Assembly: GCF_019204005.1 (NCBI RefSeq)
Contig: NZ_JAGSPA010000003.1
Span: forward strand, 496,001 to 560,000
Direction: 5' to 3'
DNA from: Pacificimonas pallii
GTDB lineage: Bacteria > Pseudomonadota > Alphaproteobacteria > Sphingomonadales > Sphingomonadaceae
Length of the DNA stretch: 64,000 nt
Below are positions 8,624 through 18,145 of this stretch, one piece after another. The notes beneath the pieces are model-generated. The model did no database searches. It worked only from the letters and a program-made list of their open reading frames with translations, and was not told where the DNA came from. The stretch's first letter is position 1; the number at the start of each line of letters is the position of its first letter. The position numbers and the translations under genes were made by a program.

Positions 8624-9487
8624 ATGATTGACATGCGATTCTATGTCCCTGCGCCCGACCTTCGCGCGTTCATATCCAGCTATTACGTTCTTGATTTCCA
8701 GCTTCCCGCGCTCAGCGATATCGTTCAGGCGGAGCAGGCAAGCGTACGTTTCGCGCTTGGGGGCCGCTACCGGATCGGGCTGGCGGATGACGCCGGCTGG
8801 ACCGACCGAAACGGCGCGAACCTTTTTGGGCATCGAACAAAACCGATGATGATCGAGGCGGAAGGCCCGGGCCGCTTTCTGGGCGCAGGAATCCTGCCTT
8901 CGGGGTTCGAGGCGCTGCTCGGCGTGCCTGCGGACGAAATGACCGACCGCATCGTCCCGCTGCAGGACGTGGTCGGCGGCATCGCCCGGCGCGCGCATGG
9001 CGTCATGCAGGCCCACACAGAAGCATTTTGCGGCAATGACGCCATTCTCGTCGACACCGCCAATGCCTTTTTCCGGGCACTCGCCACACGGCGCGAAGCG
9101 CGCGGCGCGCATTTCCAGTCGATCGCGGACGAATGGCTCGCCGGATCGGCAAACCCCAGGGTCGATGATCTGATTGCCGCCTGCGATGTGTCGGCGCGGC
9201 AGGTGGAGCGTCTGTGCCGCACCTATTTCGGGGTCAGCCCAAAGATGCTGGCACGGAAAAGCCGCGTGCTCCGCTCCGCCGTACAGCTACGCCTGACACC
9301 CGGTCTCAGATGGCAGGACGCGGCGGGCAGCAGTTTTTACGACCAGTCGCACTTCATTCGCGAATTCAAGGCCTTCACCGGCCTCACGCCGCTTCGTTAC
9401 GCGCAGCTGAAAACGCCCATGATGGAGCAGAGCATGCGCACCCGCGCGCAGCATCGCCTGATCCCGCGCCTGTCGCTGCTTAGCTAG
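8624..9487 (+). CDS. AraC-family transcriptional regulator
   Basis: A 287-residue regulator. The C-terminal third (about residues 190-275) is the double helix-turn-helix: VDDLIAACDVSARQVERLC and the conserved end FYDQSHFIREFKAFTGLTPLRY. The N-terminal part is a sensor domain of unknown ligand. I start at ATG 8624, which has GGGGAG 8 bases upstream, not at the frame opening (8582), which overlaps the inverted repeat. Target genes are unknown; the neighbours are unrelated core genes. The 3' end overlaps the convergent methyltransferase gene by four bases. Confidence 0.88.
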   Translation: MIDMRFYVPAPDLRAFISSYYVLDFQLPALSDIVQAEQASVRFALGGRYRIGLADDAGWTDRNGANLFGHRTKPMMIEAEGPGRFLGAGILPSGFEALLGVPADEMTDRIVPLQDVVGGIARRAHGVMQAHTEAFCGNDAILVDTANAFFRALATRREARGAHFQSIADEWLAGSANPRVDDLIAACDVSARQVERLCRTYFGVSPKMLARKSRVLRSAVQLRLTPGLRWQDAAGSSFYDQSHFIREFKAFTGLTPLRYAQLKTPMMEQSMRTRAQHRLIPRLSLLS

Positions 9488-10350
9488 TCCGGTTTCTCCG
9501 GCGTCCAGCGCGCGAAGATCGCTGTCGGCAGCAACAGCCCCCGCGCCTCTTCCCGCACCGCCATCTCGCCAATCTGCACATGCCCTCTGGGCAGCACCGT
9601 CTCCATCAGCACGCCCAGTGCCAGCGCCGACATGCGCACCGCATAGGCGGTCAGCACGACATATTTGGACCTGTCGTCGACCAGCTGCGCAATCGCGGCC
9701 AGCAGCTCGGGCAGGGTCTCGTTCAGCTCCCAGCGCTCCCCTTTCGGACCGCGACCGAATTTCGGCGGATCCAGCATGATCCCGTCATAGCGCCGCGCGC
9801 GCCGCACTTCCCGCTCGGTATATTTCAGCGCGTCCTCGACCAGCCAGCGAATGGGCCTGTCGTCCATCTTCGACAGCGCCTGATTGTCCCGCGCTGCCGC
9901 GACCGCTTTCTTCGACGCATCGACATGGGTGACCCTTGCGCCCTGACCGGCCAGCAGCAGCGAACCCACACCGGTATAACCGAACAGATTCAGCACCTCA
10001 TCGCCCGCGCGCGTTCGTGCCGCCATCCAGTCCCATTGCGGGGCCATATCGGGGAAAAAGGCCAGATGCCGAAACGGCGTGTTCGCCGCATGGAAGCGCA
10101 CATCGCCGCGCGTCAGCGGCCAGCTTTCCGGCACATGATCCGCCAGATGCCAGCGGCCGCCGCCATCTGCGTCCGCGGCGGGCAGGAACTCGCCATCCGC
10201 CTGCCAGTCGCCGGTCGCCGGCGCCCACATGGCCTGCGGTTCGGGCCGAATGAAGCTGTACGGACCATATCGCTCCAGCTTTCGCCCATGCCCTGAATCG
10301 ATCAGGGTGTAAGCCTCGTGCGGCTCGGCGATGATGGTATCGAGCTGCAC
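9484..10350 (-). CDS. Class I SAM-dependent methyltransferase, RlmI/RlmK-like
   Basis: A 288-residue protein with a Rossmann methyltransferase core. The SAM loop is NLFGYTGVGSLLLAGQGA (about residues 128-145), followed by the acidic residue in THVDASKKAV, and the catalytic-type motif IMLDPPKFGRG (about 205-215). The DPPK(F/Y)G motif fits the 23S rRNA cytosine methyltransferase group (RlmI-like), but the PUA domain is missing, so the target is uncertain. It is the last gene of a long minus-strand run and follows the M16 protease gene by 4 bases. Confidence 0.8.
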   Translation of the reverse strand: MQLDTIIAEPHEAYTLIDSGHGRKLERYGPYSFIRPEPQAMWAPATGDWQADGEFLPAADADGGGRWHLADHVPESWPLTRGDVRFHAANTPFRHLAFFPDMAPQWDWMAARTRAGDEVLNLFGYTGVGSLLLAGQGARVTHVDASKKAVAAARDNQALSKMDDRPIRWLVEDALKYTEREVRRARRYDGIMLDPPKFGRGPKGERWELNETLPELLAAIAQLVDDRSKYVVLTAYAVRMSALALGVLMETVLPRGHVQIGEMAVREEARGLLLPTAIFARWTPEKPD

Positions 10351-10354
10351 CGGC

Positions 10355-11593
10355 TCAGGCCGCCGCCTTCAGCTTGCCCGCGCCGATCGTGGCCATCGCG
10401 GGCGCGCCCGCCAGCATCGCCGCCCCCGCCGCGCGCACCTCATCGAGCGTCAGCGCATCGATCTGCGCCACCACGTCCTGAGGCTCCACCGTACGGCCAT
10501 GCACCAGCACCTGCCGCGCGACATAACCCGCCTGCCCCTCGCAGCTTTCCAGCGCCATCAGCAGCCCCGATTTGGCCAATGCGCGCGCGCGGTCCAGTTC
10601 GGCCTGCTCCAGATCCCTGGCGGCACCCGCCAGAACCTCCCGCATCAATGCCAGCGCCGCCTCCGCTTCACTGCGCGGTGTCGCGGCGTAACAGGTGAAC
10701 AGCCCGCCATCGGCGAACGGCGCGTGGCTCGCATAGACGCTATAGGCCAGTCCGCGCTCTTCGCGCAGTTCCTGAAACAGCCGCGATGACATGCCGCCGC
10801 CCACCGCTTCCCCGAACAGCCGCGCCGCAAACAGGTCCGCCGCCTTCACCGCCGGCCCGGCAAAGCCCAGCGTCAGATGCGCCTGTTCCGTGGGCCGGTC
10901 GCGGTGCATCCCGCCGCAATGGAACCGCGCCGTCTCGGATAGTGGCAGCGTGCCCCCTTCCATATCGCCAAAACGCGCCTCCGCCTCCGCCATCACATCG
11001 TCATGGGATAATTTGCCTGCGGCCACCACCAGCATGGATTTCGGCCGGTAGTGCCGGTCGGCCCACCCGGTCAGATCGTCCCGCGTCAGACCGGAAATAC
11101 TGGTTTCGTCGCCAAGGATGGAGCGCCCGAGCGCCTGCCCCGGAAACGCGGCCTCCTGCAAATCGTCGAAGATCAGGTCGCCCGCATTGTCGCGCACTTC
11201 GCCAAGTTCCTGCAACACGACCTGCTTCTCGCGTTCCAGCTCGTCGGGATCGAAATGCGGATGGCGGATCATGTCCGCGATCACCGACAAGCCGTGCGGC
11301 AGGTCACCGGCCAGCAGCCGCGCGCTGAACACGGTACCCTCGCGCCCCGTCATGGCGTTCATGTCGCCGCCGACGTCCTCGATGGTCTCGGCAAGCTGCC
11401 GTGCGGATCGCCCGCCCGCGCCCTTGAACAACATATGTTCGAACAGATGCGCCAGACCGTTCTCACGGGCTTTCTCGTGCCGCGATCCGACATCGGAATG
11501 AACGGCGACCGCGACAGTTTCCACGCTGGGCATCTCACGCGTGACGACGCGCAGGCCATTGGAAAGGGTGCTGAGGCGCTGCATCGAAACCAT
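10355..11593 (-). CDS. M16-family zinc peptidase
   Basis: A 412-residue pitrilysin-family peptidase with the inverted zinc motif HLFEH at residues 49-53 and the downstream glutamate region (about 120-130). It resembles mitochondrial processing peptidase beta-like proteins of alphaproteobacteria and is expected in the cytoplasm. The start ATG 11593 follows the thrC TAG with no gap; a second ATG three codons on (11584) is also possible. The thrC / M16 order is standard in this bacterial group. Confidence 0.9.
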   Translation of the reverse strand: MVSMQRLSTLSNGLRVVTREMPSVETVAVAVHSDVGSRHEKARENGLAHLFEHMLFKGAGGRSARQLAETIEDVGGDMNAMTGREGTVFSARLLAGDLPHGLSVIADMIRHPHFDPDELEREKQVVLQELGEVRDNAGDLIFDDLQEAAFPGQALGRSILGDETSISGLTRDDLTGWADRHYRPKSMLVVAAGKLSHDDVMAEAEARFGDMEGGTLPLSETARFHCGGMHRDRPTEQAHLTLGFAGPAVKAADLFAARLFGEAVGGGMSSRLFQELREERGLAYSVYASHAPFADGGLFTCYAATPRSEAEAALALMREVLAGAARDLEQAELDRARALAKSGLLMALESCEGQAGYVARQVLVHGRTVEPQDVVAQIDALTLDEVRAAGAAMLAGAPAMATIGAGKLKAAA

Positions 11594-12991
11594 CTAGGCG
11601 CGCACGCGCGCGTGGGCCGACACATAATCCGCAAACGCCTCATAGCCGCCATGAATGGTCTCGCAGCGTTCCTCGCGATCCATCAGGCCGCCCAGCCGGT
11701 TTGGCAGGCGCGGACGGGCGCCAGAGGCCCGCTCCACGGCGTCACGAAATTTCGAGGGATGCGCCGTCGCCAGCGTCACGATCGGCACATGCGGCGGCAG
11801 GTCGGACTGGCGCGCGGCGGCCAGGCCGATGGCGGTGTGGGGGTCGATCAGTTCGCCCGCCTCCGCCTGCGCCCAGCGCAGCGCCAGCGACATCTCATCG
11901 GGATCGATGCGCGCGGAGGTGAACAGCGTCGCCGCCGCCTGCATATTGTCGGAAATCGACAGACGTTTCTCCTTTTCGAACCCCGCCATCATCGCTGCCA
12001 GCCCCGGTCCATCGCGGCCGCACATGTCGAACAGCAGCCGTTCGAAATTGGAACTGACCTGAATATCCATCGACGGTGCGGCGGTCGCCGTCACGGTTCC
12101 GACACTATAGTCGCCGCTGCTGAGTGCCCGGTGCAATATGTCGTTTACATTCGTCGCCACGATCAGGCGTTCGATGGGCAGCCCCATCTGTGCCGCGACA
12201 TAGCCCGCGAACACATCGCCGAAATTGCCGGTCGGTACGCTGAACGCGACCTTGCGCTCCGGCGCGCCAAGACGCACGGCGGTATAAAAATAATAGACGA
12301 CCTGCGCCATCAGACGGGCCCAGTTGATCGAGTTCACGGCGCTCAGGTCGAACCTACGATTCATCGCCGGGTCGCCGAACATGCGCTTCACATGTGCCTG
12401 CGCATCGTCAAAGCTGCCTTCGATCGCCAGATTGTGGATGTTGGGCGCGATCATTGTCGTCATCTGCCGCCGCTGCACGTCCGAAATGCGCCCCTTCGGA
12501 TGCATCATGAACACGTCGACGCGCTCCAGTCCGGCCAGAGCATGGATCGCCGCGCTTCCCGTATCGCCCGACGTCGCACCGATGATGGTCAGCTGCCGTT
12601 CGCTATTGGCCAGGAACGTCTCGAAAAGCCGCCCCAGCAGCTGTAGCGCCACATCCTTGAACGCCAGCGTCGGCCCGTGGAACAGCTCCATCAGCCAGTG
12701 CTGCGCGTCAAGCTGGACGACCGGCACCGTGGCGGCATGGGCAAAGCTGCCATAGGCCTCCGTCGCCAGGACGCGCAGTTCATCTCCGGTCAGGCTCCCC
12801 TTCACGAAAGGCGCGCATATCCGCACGCACGTCTCGACATAGCCAAGACCCGCCAGGTCGGCGATCTCGTCCTGCGTCAGGCGCGGCCACTCACGCGGCA
12901 CATAAAGGCCGCCATCGCTGGCGAGGCCGGCGAGCGTAACGTCTTCAAATGAGAGCGTCGGCGCGGAACCGCGCGTGGAGACATATTCCAT
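11594..12991 (-). CDS. thrC: Threonine synthase
   Basis: A 465-residue PLP enzyme that turns O-phospho-L-homoserine into L-threonine. The PLP lysine is K112 in GPTLAFKDVA, and the phosphate-binding region is seen in GATSGDTGSAAI. The N-terminus MEYVSTRGSAPTLSFEDV is typical of the family, so I start at ATG 12991; the longer open frame (to 13108) runs into the SURF1 gene. It begins 14 bases after SURF1 on the same strand. Confidence 0.96.
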   Translation of the reverse strand: MEYVSTRGSAPTLSFEDVTLAGLASDGGLYVPREWPRLTQDEIADLAGLGYVETCVRICAPFVKGSLTGDELRVLATEAYGSFAHAATVPVVQLDAQHWLMELFHGPTLAFKDVALQLLGRLFETFLANSERQLTIIGATSGDTGSAAIHALAGLERVDVFMMHPKGRISDVQRRQMTTMIAPNIHNLAIEGSFDDAQAHVKRMFGDPAMNRRFDLSAVNSINWARLMAQVVYYFYTAVRLGAPERKVAFSVPTGNFGDVFAGYVAAQMGLPIERLIVATNVNDILHRALSSGDYSVGTVTATAAPSMDIQVSSNFERLLFDMCGRDGPGLAAMMAGFEKEKRLSISDNMQAAATLFTSARIDPDEMSLALRWAQAEAGELIDPHTAIGLAAARQSDLPPHVPIVTLATAHPSKFRDAVERASGARPRLPNRLGGLMDREERCETIHGGYEAFADYVSAHARVRA

Positions 12992-13005
12992 AATGCGGCG
13001 AAGGC

Positions 13006-13653
13006 TTAGCGCCCGGCGTCCGGGGCCGCAACGTTGTCTCGTCCCCGGCGCCAGCCGCGAACGAACAGCAGATAGATGATCGCCAGCACGGCGGCGAAAC
13101 CGAACCATTGAAACGCGTAGGACATGTGATTGTCGGGAATATCGCCGACTGTCGGCTGCAGGCTCGGCTCAAGACCGCCAAGCGCCGGATCGGCGATCAG
13201 CAGATAGGGTATGGCGTTCATGACCCCGATCTTCGTGGGGGCATACCGAAGAAGGCCGGACACGGACGCGCGCTTGTCCGGGCTTACGAAGCGGGGCAGT
13301 GCCACCTCCCGGTCGGGGCGGCGGTCCCAGCCGACGTTCACGGTCAGCGCCTTCAGGGATTCCGCAGGCTCGCAATATGCGAAATAACTATAGCCGAGCG
13401 TCCCCTCCGCGCTGCGGCCGCCTTTTGCCGTCGGCGGGCCGGTAAAGTCGCACATGATCGTGACACGGCGAAAATCCAGTCCGCCGGGCCAGTCATCGCC
13501 CGTGACATGCGCGGGCGGCAGGTCGGCGGCCGCCGACATGGCCTCCAGGATCACGGCCTTTTCATCCGCGCGGCCCAGCTGCCAGATGCCGAGCGAAATC
13601 AGGATGGGAAGTGCGATCGCGACCATCACGGTCGGAATGACCGGCAATTTCAT
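13006..13653 (-). CDS. SURF1-family cytochrome oxidase assembly protein
   Basis: A 215-residue membrane protein with one N-terminal segment (about residues 7-25, ending ISLGIWQLGRADEKA) and one near the C-terminus (SYAFQWFGFAAVLAIIYL), the SURF1 pattern. SURF1 helps deliver heme a to subunit I of cytochrome c oxidase. The start overlaps the DUF983 stop by four bases, and the gene belongs to the cytochrome oxidase run. Confidence 0.92.
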   Translation of the reverse strand: MKLPVIPTVMVAIALPILISLGIWQLGRADEKAVILEAMSAAADLPPAHVTGDDWPGGLDFRRVTIMCDFTGPPTAKGGRSAEGTLGYSYFAYCEPAESLKALTVNVGWDRRPDREVALPRFVSPDKRASVSGLLRYAPTKIGVMNAIPYLLIADPALGGLEPSLQPTVGDIPDNHMSYAFQWFGFAAVLAIIYLLFVRGWRRGRDNVAAPDAGR

Positions 13654-14015
13654 ATCTTGCGCTCACCGACCCGTGCGTCGTTTTTATATTCGAGCGCCAG
13701 CAGCAAACCTTTTGCCGCACGCAGGCCGAGAATCGTGAGCCCCACCAGGATCACGCCCCAGCCTGCCAGGTTTAGCCACAGCGGCAGGCCAAGCTTGAAG
13801 TGCACCAGCAGCACGCCCACCATGCCGATGGTGTTCAGGATCAGGATCAAAAACACGCTCGCGCCGTCGCCGACATTGAAACGCTCGAAATCGAGGCCGC
13901 AATGTTCACACTCGGGCGCAAACCCCGTCAGCGTCCGGAACAGTTTTCCTTCGCCGCAGCGCGGGCATTTCCCGGTCAGCGCCGCGGGCAGGTCGACGTC
14001 GGGCTTATCCGTCAC
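13650..14015 (-). CDS. DUF983 family membrane protein
   Basis: A 121-residue protein with an N-terminal zinc-ribbon pattern ([10 protein letters not shown], then CEHCGLDF) and two membrane segments (about residues 50-72 and 78-97). Function is not known for the family, but it recurs beside cytochrome c oxidase genes in alphaproteobacteria, so a part in oxidase or copper assembly is likely. It overlaps ctaE upstream and SURF1 downstream by four bases each. Confidence 0.9.
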   Translation of the reverse strand: MTDKPDVDLPAALTGKCPRCGEGKLFRTLTGFAPECEHCGLDFERFNVGDGASVFLILILNTIGMVGVLLVHFKLGLPLWLNLAGWGVILVGLTILGLRAAKGLLLALEYKNDARVGERKI

Positions 14016-14842
14016 CCGCTATGCGGAATGACCGCGGCGCCGAAGTCACTGCCCCACACGTAGATGGCGATAAACAGGAACAGCCACACCACATCGACGA
14101 AATGCCAGTACCACGCCGCCGCTTCAAAGCCGAAATGATGCTCCGGCGTGAAGTCGCCCTTGTATACACGGACCAGGCAGACAATCAGGAACACGGTGCC
14201 GACAAAGACATGAAAGCCGTGAAAGCCGGTCGCCATGTAGAAGGTGGAGCTGTAAATATTGCCTGCGAAGCCGAAGGCCGCGTGGCTATATTCATAAACC
14301 TGCACGCATGAGAACAGCGCGCCCAGGATGATCGTGACCCACAACGCCTTCTTCAGCCCGTCGCGGTCATTCTCGATCAGCGCGTGATGCGCCCATGTCA
14401 CTGTCGTCCCCGACAGCAGCAGGATCAGGGTGTTGAGCAGCGGATAGACGAACGGATCGAGCACCTCGATACCCTCGGGCGGCCAGACGCCGCCAACGGC
14501 TTCCACGGTCGACGGGAAAAGGGCCGCGTCGAAATACGCCCAGAACCATGCCACGAAAAACATGACTTCAGAGGCGATGAACAGGATCATGCCATAGCGA
14601 TGGTGCAGCTGAACCACATTGGTATGATCGCCGCCATTGGCCTCGCGGACCACATCCGCCCACCAGCTGTACATCACGAACAGGACGCCCAGCGTGCCGA
14701 TGATGAATACCCAGCCACCAAAGGCGGCTTCGTGCATCCACATCACCGCGCCCGCGGCCATGATCAGTGCGGTCACCGCACCAAGCAGAGGCCATGGACT
14801 TGCCGGAAGGATATGAAAGTCGTGGTTCTTAGCGCCGGCCAT
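14012..14842 (-). CDS. ctaE: Cytochrome c oxidase subunit III
   Basis: A 276-residue seven-segment membrane subunit of the aa3-type oxidase. Seen are the N-terminus [16 protein letters not shown], the [15 protein letters not shown] region and the end [19 protein letters not shown] plus [19 protein letters not shown]. It supports proton uptake and lipid contacts of the core enzyme. It starts 8 bases after ctaG. Confidence 0.96.
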   Translation of the reverse strand: MAGAKNHDFHILPASPWPLLGAVTALIMAAGAVMWMHEAAFGGWVFIIGTLGVLFVMYSWWADVVREANGGDHTNVVQLHHRYGMILFIASEVMFFVAWFWAYFDAALFPSTVEAVGGVWPPEGIEVLDPFVYPLLNTLILLLSGTTVTWAHHALIENDRDGLKKALWVTIILGALFSCVQVYEYSHAAFGFAGNIYSSTFYMATGFHGFHVFVGTVFLIVCLVRVYKGDFTPEHHFGFEAAAWYWHFVDVVWLFLFIAIYVWGSDFGAAVIPHSG

Positions 14843-14850
14843 GGTGTCTG

Positions 14851-15420
14851 TTATCCCTGCTTGTCAGTCTTTGTGCGCGTCCTAGCGGTCTCTGTGCGCG
14901 CTGGGAAGAAGGTATAGGACAGCGTGATCTCTTCAATCCGCTTGCCGTCATTATCGTCCAGGATCGCCGGATCGACATAATAGCTGACCGGCATGGAGAC
15001 GACCTGTCCCGGCTGCAGCGTCTGCTCGTTGAAACAGAAGCATGCGACCTTCACGAAATACTTGCCTGCCGTATCGGGTGTCACGTTGAAGGTCGCGACA
15101 CCGGTAATCGGCTTGTCGGTCAGGTTTCTTGCCTGATAGAACGCCATTGCGCGCTGGCCGATATTGACGGTTGCGGTCGGCGCCGCCGGTTTGAATTCCC
15201 AGCCAAGCCCGCCCGCCATATTGGCATCGAAGCGGATCTTGATGGGAATGCCGGTCTCGCTGACATCCACATTCGCCGCGGCGCGCTGCGTCGTGCCGCC
15301 AAAACCCGTCACGCGGCAGAAAATCTCATATAGCGGCACACTTGCGTAAGCGAGGCCAAGCATCGCCAGCGCGCCGCCCGCCGCCATTAATCCCGTCCGG
15401 GTATTGGCCGCGACCGCCAT
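14851..15420 (-). CDS. ctaG: Cytochrome c oxidase assembly protein CtaG/Cox11
   Basis: A 189-residue copper chaperone that inserts CuB into subunit I. It has one N-terminal membrane anchor (about residues 8-28) and a periplasmic immunoglobulin-like domain; the copper-binding motif is [11 protein letters not shown] (about residues 135-145). The start ATG overlaps the stop of a 41-codon upstream gene by one base (TGATG). Confidence 0.95.
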   Translation of the reverse strand: MAVAANTRTGLMAAGGALAMLGLAYASVPLYEIFCRVTGFGGTTQRAAANVDVSETGIPIKIRFDANMAGGLGWEFKPAAPTATVNIGQRAMAFYQARNLTDKPITGVATFNVTPDTAGKYFVKVACFCFNEQTLQPGQVVSMPVSYYVDPAILDDNDGKRIEEITLSYTFFPARTETARTRTKTDKQG

Positions 15421-15545
15421 CAGACCTGCATCCTGACGACCGTAATGGCATAGAATAATGCGGCAAACGCCAGGAGGATTCCGCCCAGCACATAATTGCG
15501 CTGCTTGCGGCGCTTCGCCGTCTCGCGTTCGTCTTCAGGCGTCAT
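15420..15545 (-). CDS. 41-residue single-pass membrane protein of the cytochrome oxidase operon
   Basis: A very small gene between ctaB and ctaG. The start ATG overlaps the ctaB stop (ATGA) and its TGA overlaps the ctaG start. The protein begins [17 protein letters not shown], strongly charged, then has one membrane segment (about residues 18-37). Similar tiny proteins, often labelled CoxF or hypothetical, sit at this place in other alphaproteobacterial oxidase operons. The double coupling argues that it is translated. Function unknown; a subunit-like or assembly role is inferred from place only. Confidence 0.75.
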   Translation of the reverse strand: MTPEDERETAKRRKQRNYVLGGILLAFAALFYAITVVRMQV

Positions 15546-16462
15546 ACGAGCATCACCCGGTCAACGGCAAGGACGCCGAACAGCACAAAAAGATACAGGA
15601 TGGAAAAGGCAAACAGTCGCTTTTCCGGTTTCATGTCCGCCGCCACCTCGGCCTTGTTCAGGAACACCCGCACGGACAGCACGGTGAAGATCAGGCCCAG
15701 CCCCGACGCCGCGATGCCGTAAAGCGCCCCCGTCAGCCCAAGCGCCCAGGGCGCCACGCTCGCGGCGACCAGCAGCGGCGTATAGATGAGTTGCTGCCTG
15801 CGTGTTTCCTTCAGGCCGTGCGTCACCGGCAGCATGGGGACACCCGCCTTTTCATAATCCGATTCCATGAACAGCGCGAGCGCCCAGAAATGCGGCGGCG
15901 TCCACAGGAAGATGATCCCGAACATCAGGAGCGGCAGAACCGTCACGTCGCCCGTCGCGGCTGCCCAGCCGATCATCGGCGGGAACGCGCCCGCCGCACC
16001 GCCAATGACGATATTCTGCGGCGTGCGCCGTTTCAGCCAAACGGTGTAGATCAATACGTAGAAGAGAATTGCGCCCAGCAGGATCGCGGCGGCCACCGGA
16101 TTCACGACCAGCGCCATGACTGTTACCGATCCGACCGCAAGAACCATGGCAAAGCCGAACGCGGCTTCCCGTGTGATGACGCCGCGCGGAAGCGGCCTGC
16201 CCGCGGTGCGCTTCATTTGCGCATCGAGATCATGTTCATACCACTGGTTGAACGCGCCCGCCGCACCGCCTGCGACCGCAATGCACAGGATCGCCGTCAG
16301 CGCAATGACCGGATGTACGCTGGTCGGCGCCGCCACCAGGCCCGCAATGGCGGTATAGACCACCAGAAACATGACCCGCGGCTTCGTCAGCGCGAAGTAA
16401 TCGCGCCAATCCGCCAGCGGTAGCGCTGACGCCGCCGCTGGTGTGATCGGCGTACTCGACAT
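15542..16462 (-). CDS. ctaB: Protoheme IX farnesyltransferase (heme O synthase)
   Basis: A 306-residue UbiA-superfamily enzyme that adds a farnesyl group to heme b, giving heme o, the precursor of heme a. Seen are the prenyl-diphosphate motif [20 protein letters not shown] (about residues 92-111, with the conserved aspartate) and about nine membrane segments. The start overlaps the ctaD stop (TAATG). Confidence 0.95.
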   Translation of the reverse strand: MSSTPITPAAASALPLADWRDYFALTKPRVMFLVVYTAIAGLVAAPTSVHPVIALTAILCIAVAGGAAGAFNQWYEHDLDAQMKRTAGRPLPRGVITREAAFGFAMVLAVGSVTVMALVVNPVAAAILLGAILFYVLIYTVWLKRRTPQNIVIGGAAGAFPPMIGWAAATGDVTVLPLLMFGIIFLWTPPHFWALALFMESDYEKAGVPMLPVTHGLKETRRQQLIYTPLLVAASVAPWALGLTGALYGIAASGLGLIFTVLSVRVFLNKAEVAADMKPEKRLFAFSILYLFVLFGVLAVDRVMLV

Positions 16463-18126
16463 TACTTGATTTCAGGCAGCGTTTCGAACTGGTGGAACGG
16501 TGGCGGTGAGGTCAGCGTCCATTCCAGTGTCGTTGCGCCTTCGCCCCAGGGATTGTCCGCGGCCTTCTTCCCGGCTGCGAACGAGTAGATGATGTTCAGG
16601 AAGAACGGGATCAGTCCGATCACCATGATGCCATATCCATAGGTCGCCCAGGCATTATATTCGGCATACATGTCAGGATAGTCGGGAATGCGGCGCGGCA
16701 TGCCGTCCTGGCCCAGGAAGTGCATCGGGAAGAACAGCACGTTCACACCGACGAAGAAGATCCAGAAGTGCAGCTTGCCGAGCAGTTCCGAATACATCTT
16801 GCCCGTCATTTTCGGCCACCAGTAATACCAGCCGGCAAAGATCGCGAAGACCGCGCCCAGCGACAGAACATAGTGGAAATGCGCGACGACATAATAGGTG
16901 TCGTGGAAATATGTATCCACGCCGGCATTCGACAGGATCACGCCCGTCACACCGCCCAGGGTGAACATCACGATAAACCCGATCGCCCACAGCATCGGCG
17001 TCTCGAAGCTCAGCGAGCCGCCCCACATGGTCGCGATCCACGAGAATATCTTCACGCCTGTCGGGACCGCGATGATCATCGTCGCCGCCGTGAAGTACAG
17101 CTTCACGTTCACGTCCATGCCCACCGTATACATATGGTGCGCCCACACGATGAAGCCGATGAAGCCGATCGCGACCATGGCATAGGCCATGCCGAGATAA
17201 CCAAAAGCGGGCTTGCGGCTGAAGGTGGCGATCACCTGACTGATGATGCCAAAGCCCGGCAGGATCATGATATACACTTCGGGATGACCGAAGAACCAGA
17301 ACAGGTGCTGGTACAGAACGGGATCGCCGCCGCCGGCAGGATCGAAGAACGTCGTACCGAAGTTACGGTCCGTCAGCAGCATGGTGATCGCGCCGGCAAG
17401 CACCGGCAACGACAGGAGCAGCAGCCACGCCGTCACGAGCACGGCCCAGACGAATAGCGGCATCTTGTGCATGGTCATGCCAGGGGCACGCATGTTGAAG
17501 ATCGTGGTGATGAAGTTGATCGCGCCGAGGATCGAAGATGCGCCCGCCAGATGAAGCGACAGGATCGCGAGGTCGACCGCCGGGCCGGGATGTCCCGCCG
17601 TCGACAGCGTCGGATATACCGTCCAGCCGGTGCCCGCGCCGTCATAGCCGGCGGGGCCGGGAACGAACATGCTGGCAAGCAGCAGCAGGAACGCGGGCAC
17701 GATCAGCCAGAAGCTGACATTGTTCATGCGCGGAAACGCCATGTCGGGCGCGCCGATCATCAGGGGCACGATCCAGTTACCGAAACCGCCGATCATGGCC
17801 GGCATGACCATGAAAAAGACCATAATCAGGCCGTGCGCCGTAATGAACACGTTCCACATGTGGTAGGCCGCATCGATATTGCCGTCGGTGAAGGCGGTAA
17901 TGACCGACATGCCGGGCGCGGCAAGCTCTGCGCGCATGATACCGGAGATCGCACCACCGATAATGCCCGCGGTCAGGGCAAAGATCAGGTACAGCGTACC
18001 GATATCCTTGTGGTTCGTGGACAGAAACCAGCGGGCAAAGAACGCGGGCTTGTGATCCGCGTCATGCGCGTGATCATCGCCATGGGCGTCGGTGAATTCA
18101 CTGGTCGTGGGGGCGTTGGTGGCCAT
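16462..18126 (-). CDS. ctaD: Cytochrome c oxidase subunit I
   Basis: A 554-residue heme-copper oxidase subunit I with twelve membrane segments. The CuB and heme ligands are in [10 protein letters not shown] and HHMYTVGMD, and the C-terminal heme ligands in [10 protein letters not shown]. It is an aa3-type A1-like enzyme. It lies 19 bases after ctaC. The N-terminal 30 residues are polar and rich in His and Asp (DDHAHDADH). Confidence 0.97.
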   Translation of the reverse strand: MATNAPTTSEFTDAHGDDHAHDADHKPAFFARWFLSTNHKDIGTLYLIFALTAGIIGGAISGIMRAELAAPGMSVITAFTDGNIDAAYHMWNVFITAHGLIMVFFMVMPAMIGGFGNWIVPLMIGAPDMAFPRMNNVSFWLIVPAFLLLLASMFVPGPAGYDGAGTGWTVYPTLSTAGHPGPAVDLAILSLHLAGASSILGAINFITTIFNMRAPGMTMHKMPLFVWAVLVTAWLLLLSLPVLAGAITMLLTDRNFGTTFFDPAGGGDPVLYQHLFWFFGHPEVYIMILPGFGIISQVIATFSRKPAFGYLGMAYAMVAIGFIGFIVWAHHMYTVGMDVNVKLYFTAATMIIAVPTGVKIFSWIATMWGGSLSFETPMLWAIGFIVMFTLGGVTGVILSNAGVDTYFHDTYYVVAHFHYVLSLGAVFAIFAGWYYWWPKMTGKMYSELLGKLHFWIFFVGVNVLFFPMHFLGQDGMPRRIPDYPDMYAEYNAWATYGYGIMVIGLIPFFLNIIYSFAAGKKAADNPWGEGATTLEWTLTSPPPFHQFETLPEIK

Positions 18127-18145
18127 GATACTCTACCCTCGAAGC

